Source: an uncultured Porphyromonadaceae bacterium
Lineage (GTDB): Bacteria; Bacteroidota; Bacteroidia; Bacteroidales; Muribaculaceae
Direction: 5' to 3'
Length of the DNA: 64,000 nt
Assembly: GCA_900540205.1 (NCBI GenBank)
Contig: UQER01000017.1
Location: 3,712-67,711 of the forward strand
A program made the position numbers and the translations under genes. Position 1 is the first letter of the stretch. Each line of letters starts with the position of its first letter. Shown here one piece after another: positions 32,642-42,137 of this stretch. The notes beneath the pieces were generated by a model that was given only the letters and a program-made list of their open reading frames with translations, was not told the origin of the DNA and searched no databases.

Positions 32642-33826
32642 TTATATTTTTCTTATTTTCAGCGTATAGCCCATCAGATATATCACACCGGCTGTCATTA
32701 CGGCCACAGCGCCGATCTGACCCACAGCATCTGCCGCATATCCCATCGCCAACGGAAAAACTGTTCCTCCGAACAAGCCCATAATCATAAGCCCGGAAAC
32801 CTCGTTACGTTCGTTAGGAGTATATACAAGAGCCTGAGAGAATACAACCGAGAAGATGTTGGAGTTTCCGAAGCCAATCAGACCGATGCCTACATACAAC
32901 GGAGTCAAGGTGTCGCAGACGAAAAGTATAACCATGCCTGCAAGCATCATAAGCACGCTTATAGCAAAGAACAGTTTCGGAGACATAGCCCTCAGAAGGA
33001 AAGCGCCCAGGAAACATCCGACTGTACGGAAAATGAAATACACCCCGGTGGCGAACCCGGCTTCCTCAAGCGGGAGTGCCAGACGCTCCATGATGATTTT
33101 CGGGGCGGTGGTGTTGGTGCCCACGTCGATGCCCACATGGCACATTATGCCAAGGAAGCAGAGGAATATGAAGGGCCGGCCAAGCAGACGGAGGCATTCG
33201 CCCACACCCGAAGCCTTGTCGGGGCGCTCCTCATCGATGGGCGTAGCCGCCAAAAGCGAGATGGAAAGAAAGCTTATTACGGCATATATGACAAACAGTG
33301 CACGCCATCCCAATCCGAAAGTGGGGAATGCCGTTGTGGCACCCCATGCGGCTATCACCGGGGCAAGAAACGAGGCTATGGCCTTGACGAACTGGCCGAA
33401 TGTGAGGGTCGAGGCAAGTTTATCCCCGCTTATCAGATTGGTCACCAATGGATTGAGCGAAGTCTGCATGATGGCATTGCCAATACCAAGCAGAGAGAAT
33501 GCCACGAGCATCACCATATAGCTGTCGCCGAGAGCCGGGATAAACAGCGACGCGGCAGTGACGATAAGGCTTATCAGTACGGTTTTCTTACGGCCGATGC
33601 GGTTCATCAGCATGCCGATGGGAACCGAAAAAATCAGGAACCAGAAAAACACCAGCGAGGGGAACAGATTGGCCTGCGAATCGGTGAGGCCCAGGTCCTT
33701 CTGCACATAGTTCGAAGCCGTGCCGACGAGGTCTACGAACCCCATCACGAAGAAGCAGAGCATCACGGGAATTATCTGCAGCAGGAATGATTTGCGGTTG
33801 GTTACCAGCGATTGAGTCATATCCAT
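32642..33826 (-). CDS. Major facilitator superfamily sugar transporter (fructose uptake likely)
   Basis: 394 residues, about 12 membrane helices. The loop between helices 2 and 3 (GMLMNRIGRKKTVL) has the MFS G-x-x-x-D/N-R-x-G-R-K/R motif. It resembles the FucP/NagP-like sugar:proton symporters of Bacteroidales. Between GH32 and fructokinase genes it would import fructose released in the periplasm. Spacing is 18 bp from GH32 and 29 bp to the kinase. Confidence 0.9.
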   Translation of the reverse strand: MDMTQSLVTNRKSFLLQIIPVMLCFFVMGFVDLVGTASNYVQKDLGLTDSQANLFPSLVFFWFLIFSVPIGMLMNRIGRKKTVLISLIVTAASLFIPALGDSYMVMLVAFSLLGIGNAIMQTSLNPLVTNLISGDKLASTLTFGQFVKAIASFLAPVIAAWGATTAFPTFGLGWRALFVIYAVISFLSISLLAATPIDEERPDKASGVGECLRLLGRPFIFLCFLGIMCHVGIDVGTNTTAPKIIMERLALPLEEAGFATGVYFIFRTVGCFLGAFLLRAMSPKLFFAISVLMMLAGMVILFVCDTLTPLYVGIGLIGFGNSNIFSVVFSQALVYTPNERNEVSGLMIMGLFGGTVFPLAMGYAADAVGQIGAVAVMTAGVIYLMGYTLKIRKI

Positions 33827-33844
33827 ACGTTCTTAATTCTTGTT

Positions 33845-35686
33845 TTAATTGTCTGATTTGAGAGAGTAGATTCTAAGATTCTCGACTTTGGCGTTGCCCC
33901 CTTCCGCCGATACGGAGAGTGCGGTGTAGGGAGTGCGCGGAAACACAAGATTCGTCATCACGAACTCGCCGTCGTTGCCGAACACCTCCATACTTGACCG
34001 GTCGACGAAAATACGCAGTGCAATCCTGCCTGAAGCCTCATGTGTGGGCGTCACGGTGACAGCAGGAAAGCCCTCGCTGAAATCTGTGATGCCACTTTGG
34101 GTACGGTCAAACGAAAGCGTGGCCGCCGGATCATACTGCATCACAACCTTTTCACCCTGACTGTTGGAAAGCCCAATATTCACAGTCTTTGCTTTTGAGG
34201 CTTCGATATCCATCAGAATCTCGCATATCCCCCCGTTCTCCGAGGGAAGCGCGAATGAACGCGCCTTTCGCCCCACATTAGTCTTCTTCACTTTAGCCGC
34301 GAGCTTGCCACGCAAGGCCTCAAGTTCGGGCGACGGGGCGGAGGATGCATACACCTCGCCGTCGGGCGCACGGAACAGCCCCATTTCGCGCGGCAGAGTG
34401 TTGGCGCTGCGGAACTGCATGGTGGGCACGTCGGCCGCATACTGCCAGTTGCTCATCCAGCCAAGGGCCACACGGCGACCGTCGGGGGCGTCGCTCCATG
34501 TAACTGTGGCATAGTGGTCCTTACCGTAGTCAAGCCATTTGGTGGACACGTTGCCGGCGGCATCGGTGTCAGCCTTGAAAGTCTTGCCGTCGAAATCGCC
34601 GACAAAATACTGTGTGCCGCTCCCTCCGAATGGACCGTCGGGGTTTATGTTGCACAGAAGCACCCATTTTTTCTCATCTGTGCCTGCCACGGGCAGTTCA
34701 AACAGGTCGGGACATTCCCACACGCCGCCCTGAGCACCCAAACCCTTGCCGAAACTGCTCTGAAGGGTCCAGCTCTTCATATCGGGTGAAGTGAAGATAA
34801 GCATCTCGTGGTCGAGTGCATGCGCCAGAATCATGTTCCACTCCTTGGTACTGTCGTTCCAGAACACCTTGGGGTCGCGGGCCTCGCTTTCGAGGGTGAG
34901 CACCGGATTGGAAGGATAGATGTTGAATGTCAGGCCATCGTCGGTGCTTGATGCCAGACTCTGCATCTGGCTTGTACCGGCCGATGTGTAGAGTGCGATT
35001 ACGGCATCACTGCCGAAACCGGCTGTATTGTCGTGATCCACGGCGCAGCTTCCGCTGAACACCGAACCCAGACCGTTGGGACGTATTGCTTCGGGAAGAT
35101 GCTCCCAGTTGACAAGGTCGTCCGACACGGAATGCCCCCATGTCATGTTCTGCCATTTCGAGCCGTATGGGTTGTACTGGTAGTAGAGATGCCACCGGCC
35201 GTCCTTGTAGAACATACCGTTGGGATCGTTCATCCACCCGTATCGCGGAGTGTGATGGAACGCGGGGCGGTATTTCTCCCTGTTTGCCGTATCGAACGTG
35301 TCGGCAAGGACAATCCCGCGCCAGCATGCATCGTCCTTGGCCTCGCGCACCGAGCCGCGGCTCTGCGGAATCACAACGTCGAGCATCACGTCATGGCCTT
35401 TGTACGGGGTCAGGTCGAACGGCACGGTATAGTCAGTCTTCGATTTTGCAAGACGCACATATATCGTCTCGGCCACATTGCCGTCTACAAGCACGTTTAT
35501 CCTTGCATCGTCGGTGGATTCCTGCACAGGGAGCAGCAGATAGCGGCTGTCGCCCGTAACCCTTACGAGAGTGTTGTTGACTCCGAGGTGGTTCACTTCC
35601 ACTCCGTCGGAAGCCGATGCGGCAGAAGCGGCGGCAAGCGCCCCGAGCATCATCATGGCTGTTAGATCTGTTTTTATTCTGTTCAT
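33845..35686 (-). CDS. GH32 fructan hydrolase (levanase/inulinase/invertase type)
   Basis: 613 residues with a signal peptide (to about residue 26) and no lipobox, so periplasmic. An N-terminal beta domain precedes the five-bladed propeller. Active-site residues: nucleophile D154 in WMNDPNG (151-157), transition-state D271 in EARDPKVF, and acid/base E324 in WECPDLF. A C-terminal beta sandwich (about 480-610) contains the usual RIFVDRSSMEVF. It hydrolyses beta-fructosides to fructose; exo-action is likely but levan or inulin preference is not visible. First gene of the fructose operon. Confidence 0.94.
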   Translation of the reverse strand: MNRIKTDLTAMMMLGALAAASAASASDGVEVNHLGVNNTLVRVTGDSRYLLLPVQESTDDARINVLVDGNVAETIYVRLAKSKTDYTVPFDLTPYKGHDVMLDVVIPQSRGSVREAKDDACWRGIVLADTFDTANREKYRPAFHHTPRYGWMNDPNGMFYKDGRWHLYYQYNPYGSKWQNMTWGHSVSDDLVNWEHLPEAIRPNGLGSVFSGSCAVDHDNTAGFGSDAVIALYTSAGTSQMQSLASSTDDGLTFNIYPSNPVLTLESEARDPKVFWNDSTKEWNMILAHALDHEMLIFTSPDMKSWTLQSSFGKGLGAQGGVWECPDLFELPVAGTDEKKWVLLCNINPDGPFGGSGTQYFVGDFDGKTFKADTDAAGNVSTKWLDYGKDHYATVTWSDAPDGRRVALGWMSNWQYAADVPTMQFRSANTLPREMGLFRAPDGEVYASSAPSPELEALRGKLAAKVKKTNVGRKARSFALPSENGGICEILMDIEASKAKTVNIGLSNSQGEKVVMQYDPAATLSFDRTQSGITDFSEGFPAVTVTPTHEASGRIALRIFVDRSSMEVFGNDGEFVMTNLVFPRTPYTALSVSAEGGNAKVENLRIYSLKSDN

Positions 35687-35892
35687 TGTATCAACGGTTT
35701 CGATTAGTCACTGTAACCTGCAAACAAGCTTTTTACCTGTAGAAACTGTGCCAGTCCTACCTTAAACTATTTTACCTTGAATCCATTGTCTCCAAATGGA
35801 AAAGATTAAAATGTGTCAAAACGCATTATGACGGTCAATTTTTATAACCGGATGGCGAGGGCGTTGCCAGACTGGTCCTCTTTTCGCTGATG

Positions 35893-35900
35893 CAAAACTA
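35893..35900 (-). promoter_or_regulatory. Candidate -7 box of the GH32 operon
   Basis: CAAAACTA is TAGTTTTG on the minus strand. It lies 26 bp from the 21-bp repeats (35926-35967), placing them where an activator could act on this promoter too. The leader would be about 200 nt. Confidence 0.45.
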
Positions 35901-35925
35901 ATACATTAGCGTGGAGAGACCATAT

Positions 35926-35967
35926 AAAAAATCGTGCATAGTATATCAAAATTGTTGTATTGACCGA
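35926..35967 (+). promoter_or_regulatory. Two 21-bp direct repeats, candidate HTCS operator
   Basis: Repeat 1 (35926-35946) contains AAAAATCGTGCATAG; repeat 2 (35947-35967) is weaker (CAAAATTGTTGTATTG). The same two-repeat layout with the same period occurs upstream of susC (38860-38901). A 21-bp period equals two DNA turns, fitting a dimer of AraC-type domains. Located between divergent promoters of the GH32 operon and the regulator. Confidence 0.6.
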
Positions 35968-36007
35968 TTTTTAAAACCTTATACACTCTTTTTCATAGGA
36001 TTATCGT

Positions 36008-36015
36008 TAAATTTG
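36008..36015 (+). promoter_or_regulatory. -7 box of the fructan regulator gene
   Basis: TAAATTTG fits TAnnTTTG, 26 bp before the ATG. No exact -33 TTTG, consistent with activator dependence. Confidence 0.5.
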
Positions 36016-36040
36016 CAGAACCTTAATCAACCACGACACA

Positions 36041-38776
36041 ATGTACCGTAGTATTTTATACATCCTGTGGCTTGCAGCGTTGCTCACGGCAGCAGGCTGC
36101 ACGGACAGCAAAGTTTACAAAATCGGTGTATCCCAATGCAGTCAGGACGACTGGCGCTCGAAGATGAACGAGGAGATAAACCGCGAGATAATGTTTCACG
36201 AGGATGCGGTGGTGGAAATCCGCTCGGCCGACGACAGCAACGAAAAGCAGATTGCCGACATACGGTATTTCGCCGACAACGGGTTCGACATCCTGATTGT
36301 CTCGCCCAACGAGGCGGCCGCTCTTACGCCCGTTATCAAGGAGGTGTATGAAAGCGGAATGCCGGTGGTGATTTTCGACCGCAACATAAACGGCGACACC
36401 TACACGGCACGCATCGGCGTGAATGACGAGGCTCTTGGCCGTTCGGCAGCACATTATGCGCTGCATCTCCTAGGCAAAGGCGCCACGGCCATAGAAATTT
36501 TCGGCCTGAAAGGCTCCACTCCCGCCGAAGGGCGTCACAACGGCTTCGTGAGGGAATTTCAGGACAACGGAGGCACTCTTCTGGCAAGTGTACCCGGCAA
36601 CTGGAACAAAGAGGATGCTGTCCCGGTGGTGGACTCACTCCTGAACATATATCCCGACGTTGACCTTATATATGCACACAACGACCGCATGGCCATCGGC
36701 GCATCCGAAGTGGCTCACCGCCACGGACGCGGCGACATCAGGATAATCGGTATCGACGCCGCCCCCAACATCGGCATTCAGGCCGTTGCCGACAGTGTGA
36801 TAGACGCCACATTCCTTTATCCCACCGAGGGTCACCGGCTCATACAGACCGCACTGGCCATCCTCAAGAAGCAGCCCTACGCCAGAGAGACCATGCTGCC
36901 GCTCTCTTCGGCCGTGGATCTCAGCAACGCCGATATCCTCCTGCTCCAGAACGAGACCCTCACACAGGAAACCGGAAAAATGAAACTGCTGAAAGCCCAG
37001 ATAGACGACTACTGGGCGCAGCATTCATCGCAGACGTCGCTGTTCTATGCCAGCATCGCCATCATTGTGCTGCTGTTCGGCATGGGATTCCTGCTGCTGC
37101 GTGCCTACTGGCAGCGCAGCCGTCACCAGAAGGAACTGATGGAACAGAACCGCATGCTCGAAGAAGAGCGCGACAAGCAAAAACGCCTTAACGAGCAGCT
37201 GCAGGAGGCCACCCAGTCGAAACTTATGTTCTTCACCAACGTGTCGCACGACCTTCGCACGCCCCTCACCCTCATTGCCGAACCGGTGGCACAACTCGCC
37301 GCGGCCGGCAATCTCACCCCGCAGCAGCACACACTCATACGCATCGCCGACAAGAACACCCACATCCTGCAGCGGCTCATCAACCAGATTCTCGACTTCC
37401 GTAAATATGAGAACGGCAAACTCTCTCTAAACCTTACGGAGACAGACTTTGCGAGATGCCTGCGCGACTGGATGGAATCGTTTTACACCATGGCACGCAA
37501 GCGCGACATCAAACTCACGCTGGTAACACCGACACCCGACAGCCCCCTCCCCATGGCCTTCGACACCGAGAAGATAGAGCGTGTGTTCTTCAACCTGCTT
37601 TCCAATGCATTCAAACATACGCCCGACAACGGTTCCATAACCGTCACTTACGCGGAAGAGGGCGGCAACCTCATCCTCCATGTGGCCGACACGGGCGAAG
37701 GTATAAGCGAGCGCGACCTTGACAAGATTTTCGACCGTTTCTATCAGGTGGACCGTATCCATCCCAACGGTTCGGGCATCGGCCTGGCCGTGACAAAGGC
37801 TTTTGTGGAACTGCACGGCGGCACAATATCGGTGGAAAGCGCATTGCAGAAAGGCACGGTGTTCACCGTCACTATGCCTGTGAAACATATAGCCGAAACG
37901 CTCCGCGATGCAGACAAGCATATAGACAGCAACGATGTGGCAGCCGAACTCGATGCCATATCCGGGCACACTGACTTCCGGAACGACAAGCCTATAGTGC
38001 TGATTGTCGATGACAACAAGGACATACAGCAACTGGTGGGCGAACTGCTCCGCGCCGACTACAACATCCTGACGGCCTCCAACGGCAAGGAGGGTGTGAA
38101 GATGGCTGTGCGCCACGTGCCCGACCTGATTATCTGTGATGTGATGATGCCCGTGATGGACGGCCTGGAATGCTGCCGCCATATAAAGAGCGAGATATCC
38201 ACCTCGCACATCCCGGTGCTGATGCTCACCGCCTGCTCGCTCGACGAACAGCGAGTGCAGGGCTACGACAGCGGCGCCGACGGATATCTGGCCAAACCTT
38301 TCAACAGCGCCGTGCTCAAATCAAAGTGCAGCAGCCTGATTGCCAACCGGCGGCGCATCAAGAACCTGTATGAATCGACCGGCTTGCCCGGCACCGTTGC
38401 AAGAGACACACAGACCGCCGCAAGAAAAAACTCCACGGGAGCCGACATTGACAACGAATTCTACGCCCGTTTCCTTGACATCTTCAAGGCCGAGATGGGC
38501 AATTCCGACCTGAGCGTCGACGCCATCGCCTCCAGAATGGGACTGGAACGCTCACAATTCTACCGCAAGATAAAGGCACTCACCAACTATGCTCCCGTAG
38601 AACTGATGCGCCGCCTGCGCCTGCAGCAGGGCCGCACCCTTCTCACCACCACCGACAGGACCATAAGCGAAATAGCCTATGAGACCGGCTTCTCCACCCC
38701 GGCCTATTTCACCAAATGCTACCGCGACGCCTACGGCGAGACTCCCACCGAGGCACGCAACAAACTGACCCGATAA
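36041..38776 (+). CDS. Hybrid two-component regulator with periplasmic sugar-binding sensor (fructan PUL regulator)
   Basis: 911 residues. After a signal sequence (which has a lipobox-like LTAAGC) comes a LacI/ribose-binding-protein-like periplasmic domain (about 28-310; IGVSQCSQDDWRSKMNEEIN, DILIVSPNEAAAL, PVVIFDRNI), a membrane helix (332-357), HisKA with His403 (NVSHDLRTPL), HATPase (500-620; NLLSNAFKH, GSGIGLAV), receiver with Asp700 (ICDVMMPVMDG) and an AraC output domain (800-905). This architecture matches the B. thetaiotaomicron fructose sensor BT1754. It stands between the GH32 operon and susC/D, so fructose as ligand is a strong inference. Confidence 0.95.
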   Translation: MYRSILYILWLAALLTAAGCTDSKVYKIGVSQCSQDDWRSKMNEEINREIMFHEDAVVEIRSADDSNEKQIADIRYFADNGFDILIVSPNEAAALTPVIKEVYESGMPVVIFDRNINGDTYTARIGVNDEALGRSAAHYALHLLGKGATAIEIFGLKGSTPAEGRHNGFVREFQDNGGTLLASVPGNWNKEDAVPVVDSLLNIYPDVDLIYAHNDRMAIGASEVAHRHGRGDIRIIGIDAAPNIGIQAVADSVIDATFLYPTEGHRLIQTALAILKKQPYARETMLPLSSAVDLSNADILLLQNETLTQETGKMKLLKAQIDDYWAQHSSQTSLFYASIAIIVLLFGMGFLLLRAYWQRSRHQKELMEQNRMLEEERDKQKRLNEQLQEATQSKLMFFTNVSHDLRTPLTLIAEPVAQLAAAGNLTPQQHTLIRIADKNTHILQRLINQILDFRKYENGKLSLNLTETDFARCLRDWMESFYTMARKRDIKLTLVTPTPDSPLPMAFDTEKIERVFFNLLSNAFKHTPDNGSITVTYAEEGGNLILHVADTGEGISERDLDKIFDRFYQVDRIHPNGSGIGLAVTKAFVELHGGTISVESALQKGTVFTVTMPVKHIAETLRDADKHIDSNDVAAELDAISGHTDFRNDKPIVLIVDDNKDIQQLVGELLRADYNILTASNGKEGVKMAVRHVPDLIICDVMMPVMDGLECCRHIKSEISTSHIPVLMLTACSLDEQRVQGYDSGADGYLAKPFNSAVLKSKCSSLIANRRRIKNLYESTGLPGTVARDTQTAARKNSTGADIDNEFYARFLDIFKAEMGNSDLSVDAIASRMGLERSQFYRKIKALTNYAPVELMRRLRLQQGRTLLTTTDRTISEIAYETGFSTPAYFTKCYRDAYGETPTEARNKLTR

Positions 38777-38859
38777 ATTTTCCACCCGAACCTCATTGCT
38801 GCACCGCCACATCCACACACATCACTGGCGGTGCGCGTTTGTGTTCAGCCCCACAGTAG

Positions 38860-38901
38860 CAAAAATTGTGCATTTCGTATCAAAAATCGTGCAAAGCATA
38901 A
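38860..38901 (+). promoter_or_regulatory. Two 21-bp direct repeats upstream of susC, candidate HTCS operator
   Basis: Consecutive units start CAAAAATTGTGCA (38860) and CAAAAATCGTGCA (38881). They match the units at 35926-35967. The first unit is 94 bp before the -7 box here and 82 bp before it at the regulator gene, a difference of about one helical turn. Confidence 0.65.
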
Positions 38902-38953
38902 TTTTTGATAGGCGGCACAACAATCTTTATAAGCTGTGAGGCAGCCGCTATAC

Positions 38954-38961
38954 TAATTTTG
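38954..38961 (+). promoter_or_regulatory. -7 box of the susC/susD operon
   Basis: TAATTTTG fits TAnnTTTG, 35 bp before the ATG. No -33 TTTG at standard spacing, as expected of an activated promoter. Confidence 0.55.
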
Positions 38962-38995
38962 CGGCAGGAAAATTCTTACACTAAATCTCAATAAA

Positions 38996-41900
38996 ATGAA
39001 AAGAACAATTCTCAGTGCAGTATTGCTGTTTCTCATGACAGTGATGGCACATGCGCAGAACATCACTGTGCACGGAACGGTGCTTTCAAATTCTGACGGT
39101 GAGCCGCTGATCGGCGCCTCCATTCTGTGTGATGCCAACAAGGCCGGAGCCGCCACCGACGTCGACGGTAATTTCGAAATCACCGTACCCGACGGCGCCA
39201 CCCTCAAAGTCTCATACGTGGGTTTCAACCCTGCCGAAGTGAAGGCCGCCACGCAGCTCACTGTCTATCTTGACGAAAATTCCGAGCTGCTCGACGAAGT
39301 GGTTGTGGTAGGCTACCAGACCGTGCGCAAGGCCGACCTCACGGGTGCAGTGTCTGTTGTATCCACCAAGGCTCTCCAGACCGCCCCCGACACCGATCCG
39401 ATGCGCGCGCTCCAGGGAAAGGTGCCCGGCATGACCATCACCGGCAACGGTTCACCGAGCGGCACAGGCACGGTGCGCATCCGCGGCATCGGCTCATTCA
39501 ATGCCTCGCAGGATCCCCTGTTCGTCATTGACGGAGTGCCCACCACCGCTACGCTGAACTCTCTAAACATGAACGATATCGAGAGCATGCAGGTGCTCAA
39601 GGACGCCGCCTCGGCTTCCATCTACGGTTCGCGTGCTGCCAACGGCGTGATTATCATCACCACTAAAAAAGGTAAAGCAGCTCAGGCAAATAAAATCAAT
39701 GTAAGCTTCTCTGCCAATCTTACCGCACAGTTCTATTCGTCGCAGGCTACGATGAAACTGCTCGACACCCCTGGGTATGCCACAGCCATGGCGCAGGCCG
39801 CCCTCAACGACGGCATCGACCCGGTGGCCTATGCATCAAGCTATGGTCTGAACCTTAACGCCCCCACCGGCTACCCCATCAGTGTCTACGACATTGCCAA
39901 CAACCGTTATGTGAACTACACCGTCGGCGGCCAGTATGACGGATTCATCAACGCCAAGCACACCATGCGGATGTCGGACACCGATTGGCTTGACGAGATT
40001 TCACGTACCGGATTCGCACAGAGCTACGATGCTTCCGTCTCATCGGCAAACGAAAAGACCAACGTGTTCTTCTCACTTGGCTATAAAAAGAATGCCGGTA
40101 TCCTCAAATACACCGACTTCGAGAACATCGCCGCCCGAATCAACACCACCTTCAACATCAGCCCTGTGGTGTCGGTAGGCGAGAACTTCACCCTCACCCA
40201 CACCAAACAGGTGGACTGCCAGCCTATGGAGAATGCGCTGAAAATGCCCAGCATCGTGCCCGTATACGAAACCGACGGCGTGACCTTCGCAGGCCCGGTT
40301 GGGAGCATGGCCGACCGTCAGAATCCGCTCCGCGAGCTGGCGTTCAACCGGGACAACTCCCTGAACGTGTGGCGTCTGTTCGGCAACGCATTCATTGACA
40401 TCAAGCCACTCAAAGGACTCGTGCTCCGCAGCAATTTCGGTCTGGACTACGACGCAGCGTTCATACATTCCTACAACTACACCTTCCACAGCGACATCGT
40501 GAACAACGATACCAACTCCACCACCATGTCGCAGGCAAACGATTCGAAATGGACTTGGACCAACACCGCCAACTATAATTTCACACTTGCAAAGGAACAC
40601 ACCTTCACCGTGCTGGCCGGTATGGAGATGTTCCGCCAGAGCCGCATCGATTTCTCGGGCTACAACGAGGACTACGACATAGAGACTCCGGACTATATGT
40701 ACCCCGACGCATCAATCGGCGTGGAAAAATCCACCGGCAACAAATCGGCCTACTCGCTGGTGTCGTTCTTTGGAAAAATCGACTATAACTGGCGCAACCT
40801 TCTGCTGGCATCGTTCACTATCCGCCGCGATGGTTCATCGAGATTCGGACGCAACAACCGTTATGGCACATTCCCTGCCGCCACACTCGGTTACCGCGTG
40901 TCGGAAAATATCAAAAAATCATGGCTGAACGACCTCAAAATCCGCCTGTCATGGGGTAAGACCGGTAATCAGGCCATCTCGAACACCGCCCGCTACGCTC
41001 TTTACGTGGCCGATTACGGCAACGACCGCGTCACCTCCACCGCCTACGACCTCCTGCTCCAGCAGAGCGGCATCTTCCCCTCGGGCTACATAGCAAGTCA
41101 GACGGCCAACGACAACCTGAAGTGGGAAACTACCATACAGTATAATGCCGGAGTAGACTACAGCATGTTCAACGACCGCCTGTTCGGAAGCGTGGACGCC
41201 TACATCAAGGATGTGAAGGACATGCTCATCCAGCCGGCCTACCTCGGCGCTATGGGCGAAGGGGGCGCTTCATGGCTCAACGGCCCGTCGTTGCGCAACT
41301 GGGGTATGGAATTCCTCATCGGCTGGCGCGACGAGCTGAAATGCGGCCTCTCCTACAGGGCTTCGCTCAATCTCGACTTCTTCCGCAACCACGTCACCTA
41401 CCTTCCCAATACAACCACCGGCTCATATGCACACACCACCACCGAAAACCTCGTGCAGTCGCACCAGCCCTACGGCTCGATTGTGGGCTATGTGTTCGAC
41501 GGCCTGTTCCAGACCCGCGAGGAGGCAGCTGCATCCGGTCAGGACAACGCCCGCATGGGCGGCATGAAGTATGCCGACCTCAACGGCGACGGCCGCATAA
41601 CCCCCGACGACCAGACATGGATCTTCAACCCGGTGCCCGACCTCTCGTTCGGTCTCAACATCGAGCTTGGCTACAAAAACTTCGACCTGCAGATGTTCTG
41701 GCAGGGTGTGCTGGGGCAGGATGTCTACAACAACCAGAAGTTCCAGAACGACTTCTGGAGCGTGACCGACGCCGGAAGCAACAAGGGTGACCGCGTGCTC
41801 GACGCATGGCTCCCCTGTGTCAACACCTCCTCGACAATCCCCATGCTCACCACCGACAACAAGGGCGACGAGGGACGCACCTCCTCCTATTTCGTGGAAA

Positions 41901-42118
41901 ACGGCTCCTATGCCAAGCTCCGCACGCTGCAGCTGGGCTACAATCTGCCCGACAAACTCCTGTCGAAACTCCGCATGAGCCGCGCCCGCGTGTACGTATC
42001 AGGTCAGAATCTGCTCACCATCAAGAGCAAGAGCCTCACATGCTCCGACCCGGAGAATGCCAACTGGGCCTACCCCATTCCCACATCGTTCTCTTTCGGG
42101 CTTCAACTCGACTTCTAA
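38996..42118 (+). CDS. SusC-family TonB-dependent outer-membrane transporter (fructan)
   Basis: 1040 residues. Signal peptide to about residue 20, then a CarboxypepD_reg-like domain (24-95), a TonB-box region (ELLDEVVVVGYQ), a plug domain (about 105-225; RALQGKVPGMTI, GTVRIRGIGSFN, DPLFVIDGVP, SIYGSRAANGVI) and a 22-stranded barrel ending in an aromatic residue (LQLDF). It moves oligosaccharides across the outer membrane using TonB energy, with the SusD-like protein 19 bp downstream acting as lid. Fructo-oligosaccharide specificity is inferred from the surrounding genes. Confidence 0.95.
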   Translation: MKRTILSAVLLFLMTVMAHAQNITVHGTVLSNSDGEPLIGASILCDANKAGAATDVDGNFEITVPDGATLKVSYVGFNPAEVKAATQLTVYLDENSELLDEVVVVGYQTVRKADLTGAVSVVSTKALQTAPDTDPMRALQGKVPGMTITGNGSPSGTGTVRIRGIGSFNASQDPLFVIDGVPTTATLNSLNMNDIESMQVLKDAASASIYGSRAANGVIIITTKKGKAAQANKINVSFSANLTAQFYSSQATMKLLDTPGYATAMAQAALNDGIDPVAYASSYGLNLNAPTGYPISVYDIANNRYVNYTVGGQYDGFINAKHTMRMSDTDWLDEISRTGFAQSYDASVSSANEKTNVFFSLGYKKNAGILKYTDFENIAARINTTFNISPVVSVGENFTLTHTKQVDCQPMENALKMPSIVPVYETDGVTFAGPVGSMADRQNPLRELAFNRDNSLNVWRLFGNAFIDIKPLKGLVLRSNFGLDYDAAFIHSYNYTFHSDIVNNDTNSTTMSQANDSKWTWTNTANYNFTLAKEHTFTVLAGMEMFRQSRIDFSGYNEDYDIETPDYMYPDASIGVEKSTGNKSAYSLVSFFGKIDYNWRNLLLASFTIRRDGSSRFGRNNRYGTFPAATLGYRVSENIKKSWLNDLKIRLSWGKTGNQAISNTARYALYVADYGNDRVTSTAYDLLLQQSGIFPSGYIASQTANDNLKWETTIQYNAGVDYSMFNDRLFGSVDAYIKDVKDMLIQPAYLGAMGEGGASWLNGPSLRNWGMEFLIGWRDELKCGLSYRASLNLDFFRNHVTYLPNTTTGSYAHTTTENLVQSHQPYGSIVGYVFDGLFQTREEAAASGQDNARMGGMKYADLNGDGRITPDDQTWIFNPVPDLSFGLNIELGYKNFDLQMFWQGVLGQDVYNNQKFQNDFWSVTDAGSNKGDRVLDAWLPCVNTSSTIPMLTTDNKGDEGRTSSYFVENGSYAKLRTLQLGYNLPDKLLSKLRMSRARVYVSGQNLLTIKSKSLTCSDPENANWAYPIPTSFSFGLQLDF

Positions 42119-42137
42119 CCTTTAATTCCGAACAATC

